From an uncultured Eubacteriales bacterium (lineage in GTDB: Bacteria; Bacillota; Clostridia; Oscillospirales; Acutalibacteraceae), in NCBI GenBank assembly GCA_934477125.1, contig CAKSOL010000013.1, forward strand, positions 1 to 64,000: a DNA stretch of 64,000 bases, given 5' to 3'. The translations under genes were made by a program, and so were the position numbers. Of the stretch, positions 16,618 to 25,172 are shown piece after piece. Every line of letters starts with the position of its first letter. The stretch's first letter is position 1. The notes beneath the pieces were generated by a model. It was not told the origin of the DNA. It did no database searches and saw only the letters and a list, made by a program, of their open reading frames with translations.

Positions 16618-17151
16618 TTATGCTCTGACTCTATTGTTTTTATAGACTGTTTTTAGTCCGTTATTTTCAGTGAATACATAGCAATATCCATGATAAATTA
16701 AAATTACGCTATCGCCATATTCTTGTTCTTTTTCCTCGATAATTCCTCTTTCAGATTTCATAAGTTGCAACTTGCTCTTACCAAATTGATAAGCTTCAAA
16801 AGCAAGTTCTTCCATTCTATATGAATCTCTAATACCCATTCGCTCGCACATACGCTCTCGTGCGTGATTGGTTATGTAAAAGGGATTTTTACGAATATCT
16901 AAAAATCCTTCTTCGCTATACAAATCAGTTTTATAACATTTCACATTATAATAACGATTGTATTTGCCTTGTCTGTTTCTGCCTATTTCATTGTAACCTT
17001 GGCAATTATATCCCTCGCTATCATATTTTGAAACAGGTTTCGTTGTCGGCTTTTTGGGAGCCGCTTTTGACTTTCGCAAAAGCAACAGTAAAAGGCACAA
17101 AAATATTGCTATAAACAATAACAATATAGGAAAGTATTCCACGTTGTTCAC
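16618..17151 (-). CDS. Membrane-anchored protein of unknown function
   Basis: This 177-residue protein has an N-terminal helix (FPILLLFIAIFLCLLLLLLR at about 7-26), a basic linker (KSKAAPKKPTTKPVSK), several Tyr/Gly/Asn-rich repeats of the type YDSEGYNCQGYNEIGRNRQG, and a C-terminal domain with ITNHARERMCERMGI and later VILIYHGYCYVFTENNGLKTVY. The HARERMCERMGI and final strand pair resemble DUF4258-like small nuclease/toxin folds, but I would not assign function. The YxxxGYNxxGxNxxG repeats are a known pattern in bacterial surface and secreted proteins. It is AT-rich compared with the chromosome and stands alone, consistent with acquired DNA. Confidence 0.7.
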   Translation of the reverse strand: MNNVEYFPILLLFIAIFLCLLLLLLRKSKAAPKKPTTKPVSKYDSEGYNCQGYNEIGRNRQGKYNRYYNVKCYKTDLYSEEGFLDIRKNPFYITNHARERMCERMGIRDSYRMEELAFEAYQFGKSKLQLMKSERGIIEEKEQEYGDSVILIYHGYCYVFTENNGLKTVYKNNRVRA

Positions 17152-17586
17152 CTCTTGATATAATTATATCATACAGTCAACATATTCGCAATAGACAGAA
17201 ATCTTACTTGACAAATTTCTTTTCACAAATTAAAATGCGACAAATTGTCCCACAGAGAGCTCTGGAACATGCGGAAACAGTTGATTTAAAAGTGCTAAAT
17301 GTGCTATATTTAGCGGATATTAAGAAAATAGCCGTCTGGCAATTCAGGAGAGTAACTGCCTTCCCATTTTTTTCGCCGATTCTAAATATGCGCCCCGTTC
17401 CGGGGCGGCGTATCTTTGGCTGTTTCGGCTCAAATTTCGCTCTTACGGGCGTTTCCGGTGCTTGGTCGGGTGTCTGTCCGTCCTCGCCCAAAGTGCCCTC
17501 ATTTCTGCCGAAACCCCGTTCGATTTTGTCGGCGGCGGAGCGCTGCATATTGTCGGTGATATGGGTGCATAACAGGGAGAAATTCT
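17152..17586. other. Region without a supported gene
   Basis: Overlapping open frames exist on both strands but neither has a convincing start, ribosome site or recognisable domain. GC content is higher in 17380-17560 than in the flanks. GCGCCCC/GGGGCG around 17391-17408 forms a short hairpin. It may be a decayed gene downstream of the acetyltransferase. Confidence 0.4.
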
Positions 17587-18222
17587 TTAATCCCTTATGC
17601 TTTTGATTTTTGTTAAATCTCTGCTGCACAGCGCGTCCATATTGCGGAAAATTTTGTCGGCGTCCCAATCCCACCATTTGAGGTTTATCAGATACTCGGT
17701 AAGCTCCCGGTCAAAACGCTGCCTGATAACCCGGCAGGGATTTCCGCCCGCAACGCAATAGGGCGGAATGTCCTTTGCCACAACGGAATTTGCCGCAATA
17801 ACAGCGCCGTCTCCGATATGCACACCCGGCATTACTGTTACATTCTGCCCGATCCAGACGTCGTTCCCGACAACCGTATCTCCTTTAAGCGGAAGGTCGT
17901 CAAGTTCAGGAGTAAATTTCTCCCATCCGCCGCCCATTATGTTGAACGGATAAGAAGATACGCTTTTCATTCTGTGATTTGCGCCGTTCATAACAAACTC
18001 AATGCCCTTTGCGATTGCGCAGAATTTTCCGATAATAAGCTTATCGCCCAGAAACTCATAATGATGTGTGACGTGTTCCTCAAACCTTTCCGCGCCGTTT
18101 GCATCATCGTAATAGGTATAGTCGCCGACAATGATATTAGGACGGGTAATTATATTTTTGATATACACGATTTCCTTAATATTTTCATTAGGGTAAATTT
18201 TGTTCGGATCGGGTCCTGTCAT
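17587..18222 (-). CDS. Vat/CatB-type xenobiotic O-acetyltransferase
   Basis: This 211-residue hexapeptide-repeat acetyltransferase resembles streptogramin A acetyltransferases (Vat) along its whole length. It has the opening GPDPNKIYPNENIKEIVYIK, VGDYTYYDD, the LIIGKFCAIAKGIEF turn, the catalytic-histidine motif MNGANHRM, FNIMGGGWE, LPLKGDTVVGNDVWIGQNVT and IGDGAVIAANSVVAKDI followed by AGGNPCRVIRQRFD and WWDWD. The enzymes are trimeric left-handed beta helices that transfer acetyl from acetyl-CoA to a hydroxyl of the drug. Family membership is firm; the substrate (streptogramin A, chloramphenicol or another molecule) is not determined by sequence. It is isolated between accessory DNA and the chromosome backbone. 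Confidence 0.88.
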   Translation of the reverse strand: MTGPDPNKIYPNENIKEIVYIKNIITRPNIIVGDYTYYDDANGAERFEEHVTHHYEFLGDKLIIGKFCAIAKGIEFVMNGANHRMKSVSSYPFNIMGGGWEKFTPELDDLPLKGDTVVGNDVWIGQNVTVMPGVHIGDGAVIAANSVVAKDIPPYCVAGGNPCRVIRQRFDRELTEYLINLKWWDWDADKIFRNMDALCSRDLTKIKSIRD

Positions 18223-18319
18223 ATTCCGGAGTCACTCCTCAGACTTTATTTTTATAATCCGATTATAGCATAATTTTTAAAAACAATCCACTATAAAAGT
18301 CCGGCGGAGCAAATAATAT

Positions 18320-18348
18320 TTGATTTCGGGGGTGATATTTGATACAAT
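18320..18348 (+). promoter_or_regulatory. Promoter of the pseudouridine synthase gene
   Basis: TTGATT (18320-18325), 17-base spacer, TACAAT (18343-18348), about 50 bases before the ATG. Confidence 0.55.
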
Positions 18349-18397
18349 AATAGAAAACTGTTATGTAAGGGTAAATTGCCCGAAACAGGAGGTCGGA

Positions 18398-19381
18398 ATG
18401 AAAAGCTTTACCGTAGCGGCAAACGACGCCGGTCAGCGGATGGATAAGTTTATCGGCAAGGTCGCGCCGAGACTGCCGAAGTCTCTGCTTTACAAATCAA
18501 TACGGACCAAAAACATCAAGCTTAACGGAAAGCGGGCGGAAATTTCAAGCAAGCTCGCCGTAGGAGATATTGTTTCGGTTTATCTTCCGGACGAATTTTT
18601 CGAGCCGCTCTCCCCGAAATACGATTTTTTAAGCGCCGGAACGGCTCTTGATATTGTTTACGAGGACGAAAACATACTTCTTGCGAACAAGCCGCAGGGC
18701 TTGCTTTCGCACCCTGATAAAAACGAATACGGCGACACGCTTATAGGAAGAATACAGCGGTATCTCTACGAAAAGGGAGAATATCTGCCGGAGGAGGAGA
18801 ACAGCTTTAAGCCCGCTCTTGCCAACCGGATTGACCGCAACACCGGCGGTATAGTTATCGCGGCAAAAAACGCGGCGGCTCTGCGAACGCTTTGCCAGAA
18901 GATAAAGGACAGGGAAATTGACAAGCGTTATCTTGCCGTTGTTCACGGTATTCCGGAAAAACAGTCGGCAACGCTTACGGGGTATCTCCAAAAAAACGAG
19001 GAGAAGAACCGCGTATATATGAACAACAGGAAAACCGACGAGAACCGTACGGTTAAGACAAGATACCGGGTATTGGCAAGGAGCCGCAATCTCGCGCTGC
19101 TTGAAATTGAGCTGCTTACGGGAAGAACGCATCAGATTCGCGCGCATATGGCGTCTATCGGTCATCCGCTCCTCGGAGACGGAAAATACGGTCATATTGC
19201 AGAGGATAAAAAGGAAGGCTTTAACAAGCAGGCGCTTTGGTCATACAGTCTTGAATTTAAATTCACAACTCCCGCCGAGACGCTCGAATATCTGAACGGC
19301 AGGCGGTTTGCGGTTGACAAAGTATGGTTCGCTGAGCAGCTTTTCGGCTTTAAAATAAGCGGTTCGGCAGCAGAAAAATAA
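18398..19381 (+). CDS. RluA-family 23S rRNA pseudouridine synthase
   Basis: This 327-residue enzyme isomerises uridines in large-subunit rRNA. Residues 10-60 form an S4 RNA-binding domain (QRMDKFIGKVAPRLPKSLLY), and the catalytic domain carries NRIDRNTGGIVIAAK, whose aspartate is the catalytic residue, LLTGRTHQIRAHMASIGHPLLGD and the KQALWSYSLEFKF strand. I start at ATG 18398, 4 bases after AGGAGG; a longer frame upstream lacks similarity. It is probably in the RluC/RluD branch; the exact target site is unknown. A lone gene with its own promoter. Confidence 0.92.
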   Translation: MKSFTVAANDAGQRMDKFIGKVAPRLPKSLLYKSIRTKNIKLNGKRAEISSKLAVGDIVSVYLPDEFFEPLSPKYDFLSAGTALDIVYEDENILLANKPQGLLSHPDKNEYGDTLIGRIQRYLYEKGEYLPEEENSFKPALANRIDRNTGGIVIAAKNAAALRTLCQKIKDREIDKRYLAVVHGIPEKQSATLTGYLQKNEEKNRVYMNNRKTDENRTVKTRYRVLARSRNLALLEIELLTGRTHQIRAHMASIGHPLLGDGKYGHIAEDKKEGFNKQALWSYSLEFKFTTPAETLEYLNGRRFAVDKVWFAEQLFGFKISGSAAEK

Positions 19382-19480
19382 TTTTTGTTCTTGCGGAGCA
19401 TTTAAGAGAATATAAAATATTAAGGGGAAGGTTAAAAAACGTGCCGCCGGTCACAGGACGCGCACACGGCAGGTGAAAAA

Positions 19481-20659
19481 ATGAAACGACTTTCTTGTTT
19501 TCTGCTATGCGCCGCTCTTTTGCTGACTCTGTGCTGCTGCACGCCGCAAAGCTCCGCATCTATGCCGGAGACTGAGGCTGTACCGGCGTCGGAAAGGGTT
19601 ATCGGACTTTGGGTGTCGTACAGCGAGCTTAATTCAATGCTTTCGGACAATTTCAACGAGCAGTTTAAGGCTCTGCTTGAAAACTGCCGCGCCACGGGAA
19701 TCAGCGACCTGTTTGTTCACGTCCGAGCGTTCTGCGATTCGATTTATCCGTCCGAGCTGTTTCCGCTTAGCAGTACCGCCGCCGGATATAACGGCGACCT
19801 GCTGCATGACATTGTTGAGCTTACCCACCAGGCGGGGCTTCGGCTGCACGCCTGGATAAATCCCTACAGAGTTCGGACGGCGGATGAAAACATAGACGCT
19901 CTTGCGGATAAAAGCCCGGCTAAAATGTGGCTTAAAGACTCCGACCCCGGAAACGACCTTAATGTCTGCTTTTCAAACGGAATTTACCTTAATCCCGCCT
20001 CCGAGGAGGTACGGCGGACGGTTATCGCCGGAATAAGGGAAATTCTCACAAATTACGATGTTGACGGAATACATTTCGACGATTATTTTTATCCCACCGA
20101 GCAGGCGGCCTTTGACGAAAAAAGCTATTCCGGCTACACCTCCGTAACCGAGCATCCGCTCTCACTTGCGGACTGGCGCAGAGCGCAGGTAAATCAGCTT
20201 ATAAGCGGCTGCTATACTGCGGTTAAATTTTTCAGCAAGGATAAAATTTTCAGCGTAAGCCCGGCGGCGTCTATTGAGAAAAATTACAGCTCAATGTATG
20301 CCGACGTTAAAGCCTGGATGAAAAACGGCTGCGTTGACTGGATAATCCCGCAGCTTTATTTTGGCTTTGAATATCCCGATAAGGATTTCCGGTTTGACAA
20401 TCTGCTTAAAGAATGGCGTTCGGTTAAATCGGCGGAAAACGTCCGCCTGATACCGGGGATTGCCGCCTATAAGCTCGGAACGGAAAACGAGCCCGACCGC
20501 GCCGAATGGGGAGATAATGCGGAGCTTATTGCCCGTCAGGTTAAGCTTTGCAGGGAATGTACATACGGCGCCGTTTTCTTCTCCAGCGGCTCTCTGTTTT
20601 CAGAAAACGAGCTTAACCGCAGAGCGCTTGAGCTTATAAAAAAAGAAATTGCAAAATAA
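19481..20659 (+). CDS. GHL10-family lipoprotein (glycoside hydrolase-like)
   Basis: This 392-residue protein has a lipoprotein signal with lipobox LTLC at about 15-20. The rest is a TIM-barrel of the GHL10/DUF187 family: RVIGLWVSYSELNSML, ISDLFVHVRAFCDSIYPSELFPLS, GLRLHAWINPYRVR, EILTNYDVDGIHFDDYFYP with candidate catalytic acids, and WIIPQLYFGFEY. Members are exported or lipid-anchored and probably act on cell-wall glycans; the reaction here is not established. A weak terminator follows. Confidence 0.88.
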   Translation: MKRLSCFLLCAALLLTLCCCTPQSSASMPETEAVPASERVIGLWVSYSELNSMLSDNFNEQFKALLENCRATGISDLFVHVRAFCDSIYPSELFPLSSTAAGYNGDLLHDIVELTHQAGLRLHAWINPYRVRTADENIDALADKSPAKMWLKDSDPGNDLNVCFSNGIYLNPASEEVRRTVIAGIREILTNYDVDGIHFDDYFYPTEQAAFDEKSYSGYTSVTEHPLSLADWRRAQVNQLISGCYTAVKFFSKDKIFSVSPAASIEKNYSSMYADVKAWMKNGCVDWIIPQLYFGFEYPDKDFRFDNLLKEWRSVKSAENVRLIPGIAAYKLGTENEPDRAEWGDNAELIARQVKLCRECTYGAVFFSSGSLFSENELNRRALELIKKEIAK

Positions 20660-20664
20660 TTTAA

Positions 20665-20696
20665 ACCGGCTCTGAGTTAAATCAGGTCGGTTTTTT
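20665..20696 (+). terminator. Terminator after the GHL10 gene
   Basis: An imperfect stem ACCGGCTCTGA/TCAGGTCGGT is followed by six T. Confidence 0.55.
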
Positions 20697-20775
20697 CTTA
20701 AATTATGTCCTTTAATATTTCGGATATATAGGGTATAATTAAATAAAATTTAATTAAAATACGGAGGTATTGTTT

Positions 20776-22023
20776 ATGTCCCGTTATGAAGAAGCAAAAA
20801 AGCGCTATGAGGCTCTCGGAGTTGACGTTGACGCAGCTCTCGAAAAGCTCGCTGCAACTCCGGTCAGCGTTCATTGCTGGCAGGGTGATGATGTTGTAGG
20901 CTTTGAAAGCGCCGGAACCGCTCTTTCCGGAGGTATTCAGACAACCGGAAATTATCCCGGAAAGGCTACAACCCCCGAACAGCTTATGGCTGACCTTGAC
21001 AAGGCTTTTTCGCTGGTTCCCGGCAGGAAAAAGCTCAATCTTCACGCCTGCTATGCCATATTTGAGCCGGGCGAGAAGGTCGACAGAGACGCTCTTGAGC
21101 CGCGCCACTTTGCCCGTTGGGTCGAATTTGCCAAGGAGCGCGGAATGGGTATCGACTTCAACCCGACCTATTTTTCTCATCCTATGGTTAAGGACAATCT
21201 TACCCTTTCCTCGCCCGACGAAAACGTTCGCCGGTTCTGGGTTGAGCACGGCAAGCGCTGCCTTGAAATAGCGCAGTATTTCGCGGAGGAAACCGGCGTC
21301 CCCTCGGTTATGAACATATGGATTCCGGATGGCTACAAGGATATTCCCGCCGACAGATACGCTCCCCGCGCGCGTTTCAAAAAGTCGCTCGATGAAATTC
21401 TTTCAATTCCTTACGATAAGAAAAAGGTTTACGTTACCCTCGAATCGAAGGTTTTCGGAATAGGTCTTGAGTCCTACACGGTAGGCTCGGCGGAATTTAC
21501 CCTTTCATATTCCGCTCTCAATCACATTACCCCGCTTATGGACAACGGACATTATCACCCCACCGAGCTGGTTTCGGATAAAATTCCGTCCCTGCTGCTC
21601 TTTAACGAGAAAATTGCGCTTCACGTTACCCGCGGCGTTCGCTGGGACTCGGATCACGTTGTTCTGCTTGACGATGAAACGCGCGAAATTGCAAAGGAAA
21701 TCGTCAGAAACGACGCGCTTGACCGCGTTTTCATAGCTACCGATTATTTTGACGCGTCAATAAACCGTATTTCCGCCTGGGTTGTCGGACTGAGAAATAT
21801 GCAGAAAGCCCTGCTTTCCGCTCTGCTTATGCCGAATAAGCGCCTTGCCGAGCTTCAGGAAAACAATGAGCTTACCGAGCTTATGGCTCTCAATGAGGAG
21901 CTTAAAACATATCCGTTCGGCGATATCTGGGAGCATTACTGCGAGAGCCAGAGAGTTATCGCTGGTGCGGAATGGTTTGACGAAATCAAGAAATACGAGC
22001 GCGAGGTCCTTTCAAAGCGCTGA
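20776..22023 (+). CDS. rhaA: L-rhamnose isomerase
   Basis: The 415-residue product is a full-length RhaA (EC 5.3.1.14), which converts L-rhamnose to L-rhamnulose in the cytoplasm using Mn. Family signatures include VSVHCWQGDDVVGFE, GIQTTGNYPGKA, LNLHACYA, NPTYFSHPMVKDNLTLSSPD, VMNIWIPDGYKD, TLESKVFGIGLESYTVGSAEF, MDNGHYHPTE and LRNMQKALLSALLMP. I start at ATG 20776, eight bases after GGAGG. No rhamnulokinase, aldolase, regulator or transporter gene is near, so it stands as an orphan. It is followed at once by a gene remnant. Confidence 0.96.
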   Translation: MSRYEEAKKRYEALGVDVDAALEKLAATPVSVHCWQGDDVVGFESAGTALSGGIQTTGNYPGKATTPEQLMADLDKAFSLVPGRKKLNLHACYAIFEPGEKVDRDALEPRHFARWVEFAKERGMGIDFNPTYFSHPMVKDNLTLSSPDENVRRFWVEHGKRCLEIAQYFAEETGVPSVMNIWIPDGYKDIPADRYAPRARFKKSLDEILSIPYDKKKVYVTLESKVFGIGLESYTVGSAEFTLSYSALNHITPLMDNGHYHPTELVSDKIPSLLLFNEKIALHVTRGVRWDSDHVVLLDDETREIAKEIVRNDALDRVFIATDYFDASINRISAWVVGLRNMQKALLSALLMPNKRLAELQENNELTELMALNEELKTYPFGDIWEHYCESQRVIAGAEWFDEIKKYEREVLSKR

Positions 22024-22034
22024 CCGGCGGCTGT

Positions 22035-22139
22035 CGGATTGAAAGCAAAGCCGTATTAAGGTTTGAGGTTTATTCCTCGGCAGATACCGACAACCCGGAT
22101 TATCAATGCGAAATCTGGATTGCCGTTAAAGAAAAGTAA
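22035..22139 (+). pseudogene. 3' remnant of a GyrI-like/AraC effector-binding domain gene
   Basis: In one frame the sequence reads RIESKAVLRFEVYSSADTDN then PDYQCEIWIAVKEK and stops at 22137-22139. RFEVYxxxDTxxPDYxCEIWIxVKxK is the closing segment of GyrI-like small-molecule-binding domains. There is no start codon or upstream domain: the sequence begins within 15 bases of the rhaA stop. It is therefore a truncated fossil, and its terminator now serves rhaA. Confidence 0.65.
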
Positions 22140-22141
22140 TT

Positions 22142-22185
22142 AAAACCACCGGACGGTAAGCATACGCCTGCCGTCCGGTGGTTTT
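22142..22185 (+). terminator. Strong terminator
   Basis: AAAACCACCGGACGG pairs perfectly with CCGTCCGGTGGTTTT around a 14-base loop. It can work for both strands. Confidence 0.85.
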
Positions 22186-22230
22186 GTACAATTAAGATAT
22201 GTAGAGGTCTTTCAAGCTTAAATGATAATT

Positions 22231-23190
22231 TTATTTTTCATGGTTTTCAATTTCTTCAACACTGCCGTTAATTTCAACTATTGCTCTGCAAGTAGGAAAT
22301 TTGCTGCATCCGAAAAATTCCTTTCCGGCATTTTTACCCCTTGCCGCCGTGCGTTTTATCATAGGAGCTCCGCATTTCGGACACACCAAGCTCATTTTTT
22401 CATGAATTTCATCTGTTTTTTCGTTCTCCTTAACTACATTCTCTTCTATTTCTTTGCGGAACTTTTCCAAATAATCGACGGAATTGCTTGTATTGAGTGA
22501 AAGAAAGAAATCAGCCCTGTTTATCATACTTTTTTCGCTATAAGGTAAATTGTCAGTCATATCGGCATGTCGGATATAATCTACTAACCTATCGCACCTC
22601 AAAATCTTTGACTTTACTTCTTTCTTGGCATATTTATCAGAAATAACTGACTTAGGGTTTGCAATAATAACAAGCGGACGGTAGTTATTATAAAAATTCT
22701 TTTCAAACAATCTTTTTTCCAATACATTTTTTTGCTTGTCTAATCCTATTTCCTTTATCAGCTCCAAATGCCGCTGATTTTGAGTTATGGGAGAATAAAT
22801 GCCTTCCTTAAAAACGCGCTTACCGAAACTGAATTTACGTATAAAATCACCGTTACTGTTTATTTCTATATCACCGTACAGATTCTTACATTCAATCACA
22901 TAATTAAAGTGGCGTGTGAATATCATATAATCAATTTGCGCTGATAAGCCGTTATATTCTAAATATAAATCATGAATTATAAGCATAGGAATATGACTGT
23001 TTTCAAGCTCATAGTGTATAGCCTTTTCTCCGTATATTCCAGCCTTAACCTTGCTGATTTCTTCGTTTATCTTTTCCGCGGCATTGCCGCTGGCATCTGC
23101 CAAAAGTCTCTCTAAAGCGGCAAGCTGTTTTTCAGCCTCACTATCCTCTTTCAGGAAAACGGGACCCTTTATTTTATCAAACAACCCCAT
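22231..23190 (-). CDS. NERD-domain protein with topoisomerase-type zinc finger
   Basis: This 319-residue protein has a helical N-terminus, a NERD nuclease-related domain (about 52-170, with AGIYGEKAIHYEL, LSAQIDYMIFTRHFNYVIECKNLYGDIEI) and a C-terminal C4 finger, CPKCGAPMIKRTAARGKNAG then FFGCSKFPTC. The D...ECK pattern matches the family active site. NERD proteins are suspected DNA-processing enzymes; the finger supports binding of single-stranded or damaged DNA. The gene starts 24 bases after the beta-propeller gene with its own AGGGTGG site and may be the last gene of the murD operon. AT content is higher than in its neighbours. Confidence 0.85.
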   Translation of the reverse strand: MGLFDKIKGPVFLKEDSEAEKQLAALERLLADASGNAAEKINEEISKVKAGIYGEKAIHYELENSHIPMLIIHDLYLEYNGLSAQIDYMIFTRHFNYVIECKNLYGDIEINSNGDFIRKFSFGKRVFKEGIYSPITQNQRHLELIKEIGLDKQKNVLEKRLFEKNFYNNYRPLVIIANPKSVISDKYAKKEVKSKILRCDRLVDYIRHADMTDNLPYSEKSMINRADFFLSLNTSNSVDYLEKFRKEIEENVVKENEKTDEIHEKMSLVCPKCGAPMIKRTAARGKNAGKEFFGCSKFPTCRAIVEINGSVEEIENHEK

Positions 23191-23214
23191 AAAACCACCC
23201 TTTTTACATCAGCT

Positions 23215-23883
23215 TTAAAGAACATACAATCCGGATTCCATAAGAACAAATTCATAATTCCTGATATGCGCATAGCTGTATACAGGCTCGGTAAATTCCT
23301 TATAGTCCGAAACGGTGTATGAATTAAGGTCAACCTTTACCAGCTTGTTTGAGCCTATATTGCTTATAACCGCGCTGTCGCCGTCAACAAAAATATCGAA
23401 CGGTCTTGAAAAAGGAGAGCTGCTGCCGCCTATTCTCAGCTCCTCGCGCATAGTTGAAGCGTTAAAGCGCAGCAAAACGTTATTCTTAGGGTAGCTCGCC
23501 CAAATCGCGTTGTTATAAGCCGCTATATCGGACGGGGCGTTTCCGCGGTAGAGCATATCACCCTGCCACACCGGAACACCGTCACTGTCAAAAAGGGTTG
23601 CAGCGCCGTTTTCCTCCGAAAGCAGAACCCTTGTGCTCGGAAGAACAAGCGCGCGCGCCTTTATATAATTTGAACAGAGAGCGACAACGGCGCGGTAATT
23701 GCTTCCGAATTTTGAAAGCTGGTAGATATTCGCCGCAACATCGGTCATTCTCCCGGTATCAAAGGAAATCATCTTATAATTTATAACCAGCCATTCTCCT
23801 ACCGCCTCCTTGCGATGGGAGAAAACTAAGCCGCCCGCCTGAGGAACGATATCGTATACCTCTCCGCTGAAAATTCTTTCCAT
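23215..23883 (-). CDS. Beta-propeller-like hypothetical protein
   Basis: The 222-residue product lacks a signal peptide or membrane segment. It is composed of repeated beta blades with patterns such as GAATLFDSDGVPVWQGD, VLLRFNASTMREELRI and NKLVKVDLNSYTVSDYKEF, resembling NHL/SMP-type propellers. I cannot name a family or ligand. Its ATG overlaps the stop of the methionine gamma-lyase-like gene by one base, so it is translationally coupled. Confidence 0.7.
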   Translation of the reverse strand: MERIFSGEVYDIVPQAGGLVFSHRKEAVGEWLVINYKMISFDTGRMTDVAANIYQLSKFGSNYRAVVALCSNYIKARALVLPSTRVLLSEENGAATLFDSDGVPVWQGDMLYRGNAPSDIAAYNNAIWASYPKNNVLLRFNASTMREELRIGGSSSPFSRPFDIFVDGDSAVISNIGSNKLVKVDLNSYTVSDYKEFTEPVYSYAHIRNYEFVLMESGLYVL

Positions 23884-25172
23884 TATTCCTCCTCCTGACG
23901 AATCCGCAGCTTAACGGCGCCCTTATCCGCCATTTTTTGAACCGCAAGCAAAATAGCCGCCTTTGCCGAAGCGAAGTTTATACCTCCCTGCTGCCATGCG
24001 GCATATGGCGGGCGGAGAGGGCCGTCCGCCGAAAGCTCGATTGAGGAACCGAGAGTAAACGCGCCGGCAGCCATTATAACCTTGTCGGTATAGCCCGGCA
24101 TATCCCATGGCTCAGGGCATACGAACGAGTCAACCGGCGCGCCCGACTGCAAGCCCTGACAGAAAGAAATCAGCGCATTTTCGGAGCCGAGTATTATGCA
24201 CTCTATAATATCTCCCCTGCGCTCGTTCCATTTCGGAGTTACCGAAAATCCGAGTCCGCCGAGCAGCGCAGCGGTATAAACCGCAGTTTTCAGCGCCTCG
24301 CCGACGACGTGCGGCGCGGAGAACAGTCCCATAAACAGCTCCCGGTTAATTCCGAGGGTAGCACCGACCTCTCTGCCTACTCCTGCGCAGGTCATACGGT
24401 GAGCGCACTGCTCGACAAGGTCGTGTCTGCCTGCAATATAGCCGCCTGTCGGCGCTATTCCGCCGCCGGGGTTTTTTATCAGCGAGCCTGCGCACAAATC
24501 CGCTCCTACGTCGCACGGCTCCTTCTTTTCGGTAAACTCGCCGTAGCAGTTATCAACCATTATAACCGTTTCGGGGGAAACCGCCTTAACCGCGCGGCAA
24601 AGTGCCGCCACCTGGTCGATATTAAGGCTCGGCCGCAGGCTGTAACCGCGCGAGCGCTGGATATAAGCCATCTTATAGCGTTTCCAGGCAAGCTCGGAGC
24701 GGATTGCGTTTTCATCCGGCAGACCGTTCGGCAAAAGCGGAATTTCGGCGTATTCAACCCCGAAATCGCGCAGAGAGCCGTCGGTTCTCTCGTCTATTCC
24801 GAAAACTCCGGTTATCGTGTCGTAGGGTCTGCCGGTAAGACAGAGAACCCTGTCTCCGGGGCGCAGAACGCCGAAAAGAGCGACCGACAGAGTATGCGTT
24901 CCGCAGGTAAAGCTGTGCCTGATAAGAGAGTCCTCCGCTCCCATACAGTCCGCCATTATTTTTTCTAGCGTTTCTCTGCCGGGGTCGTCATACCCGTAGC
25001 CGGTTGAAACGCCAAGATGAACCGCGCTGACCTTATGATTTATATAAGCCGAAAGCACCTTTTGCTGGTTATATTCGCTTATTTCATCTATTTTTTCAAA
25101 CTCGCCGCGCACCTTTTCGGTAACGCGGCGGCTGATATCCTCAAGCCTTGAATCAATTTTAAAGAAATTCAT
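23883..25172 (-). CDS. Methionine gamma-lyase family PLP enzyme (aluminium resistance family, YnbB-like)
   Basis: This 429-residue fold-type I PLP enzyme belongs to the family annotated as methionine gamma-lyase or aluminium resistance protein. It shows VSAVHLGVSTGYGYDDPGRE, RHSFTCGTHTLSVALFGVLRPGD with CGTH around the cofactor phosphate, MVDNCYGEF with the PLP-ring aspartate, and the probable Schiff-base lysine in LCAGSLIKNPGGGIAPTGGY. It probably carries out gamma or beta elimination on a sulfur amino acid; the true substrate is unproven. It is coupled to the GNAT gene by a 4-base overlap. Confidence 0.9.
   Translation of the reverse strand: MNFFKIDSRLEDISRRVTEKVRGEFEKIDEISEYNQQKVLSAYINHKVSAVHLGVSTGYGYDDPGRETLEKIMADCMGAEDSLIRHSFTCGTHTLSVALFGVLRPGDRVLCLTGRPYDTITGVFGIDERTDGSLRDFGVEYAEIPLLPNGLPDENAIRSELAWKRYKMAYIQRSRGYSLRPSLNIDQVAALCRAVKAVSPETVIMVDNCYGEFTEKKEPCDVGADLCAGSLIKNPGGGIAPTGGYIAGRHDLVEQCAHRMTCAGVGREVGATLGINRELFMGLFSAPHVVGEALKTAVYTAALLGGLGFSVTPKWNERRGDIIECIILGSENALISFCQGLQSGAPVDSFVCPEPWDMPGYTDKVIMAAGAFTLGSSIELSADGPLRPPYAAWQQGGINFASAKAAILLAVQKMADKGAVKLRIRQEEE

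Noticed and set aside
17208..17606. 132-codon plus-strand frame
   Set aside because: No ribosome site or family is visible and it runs into the 3' end of the acetyltransferase gene.
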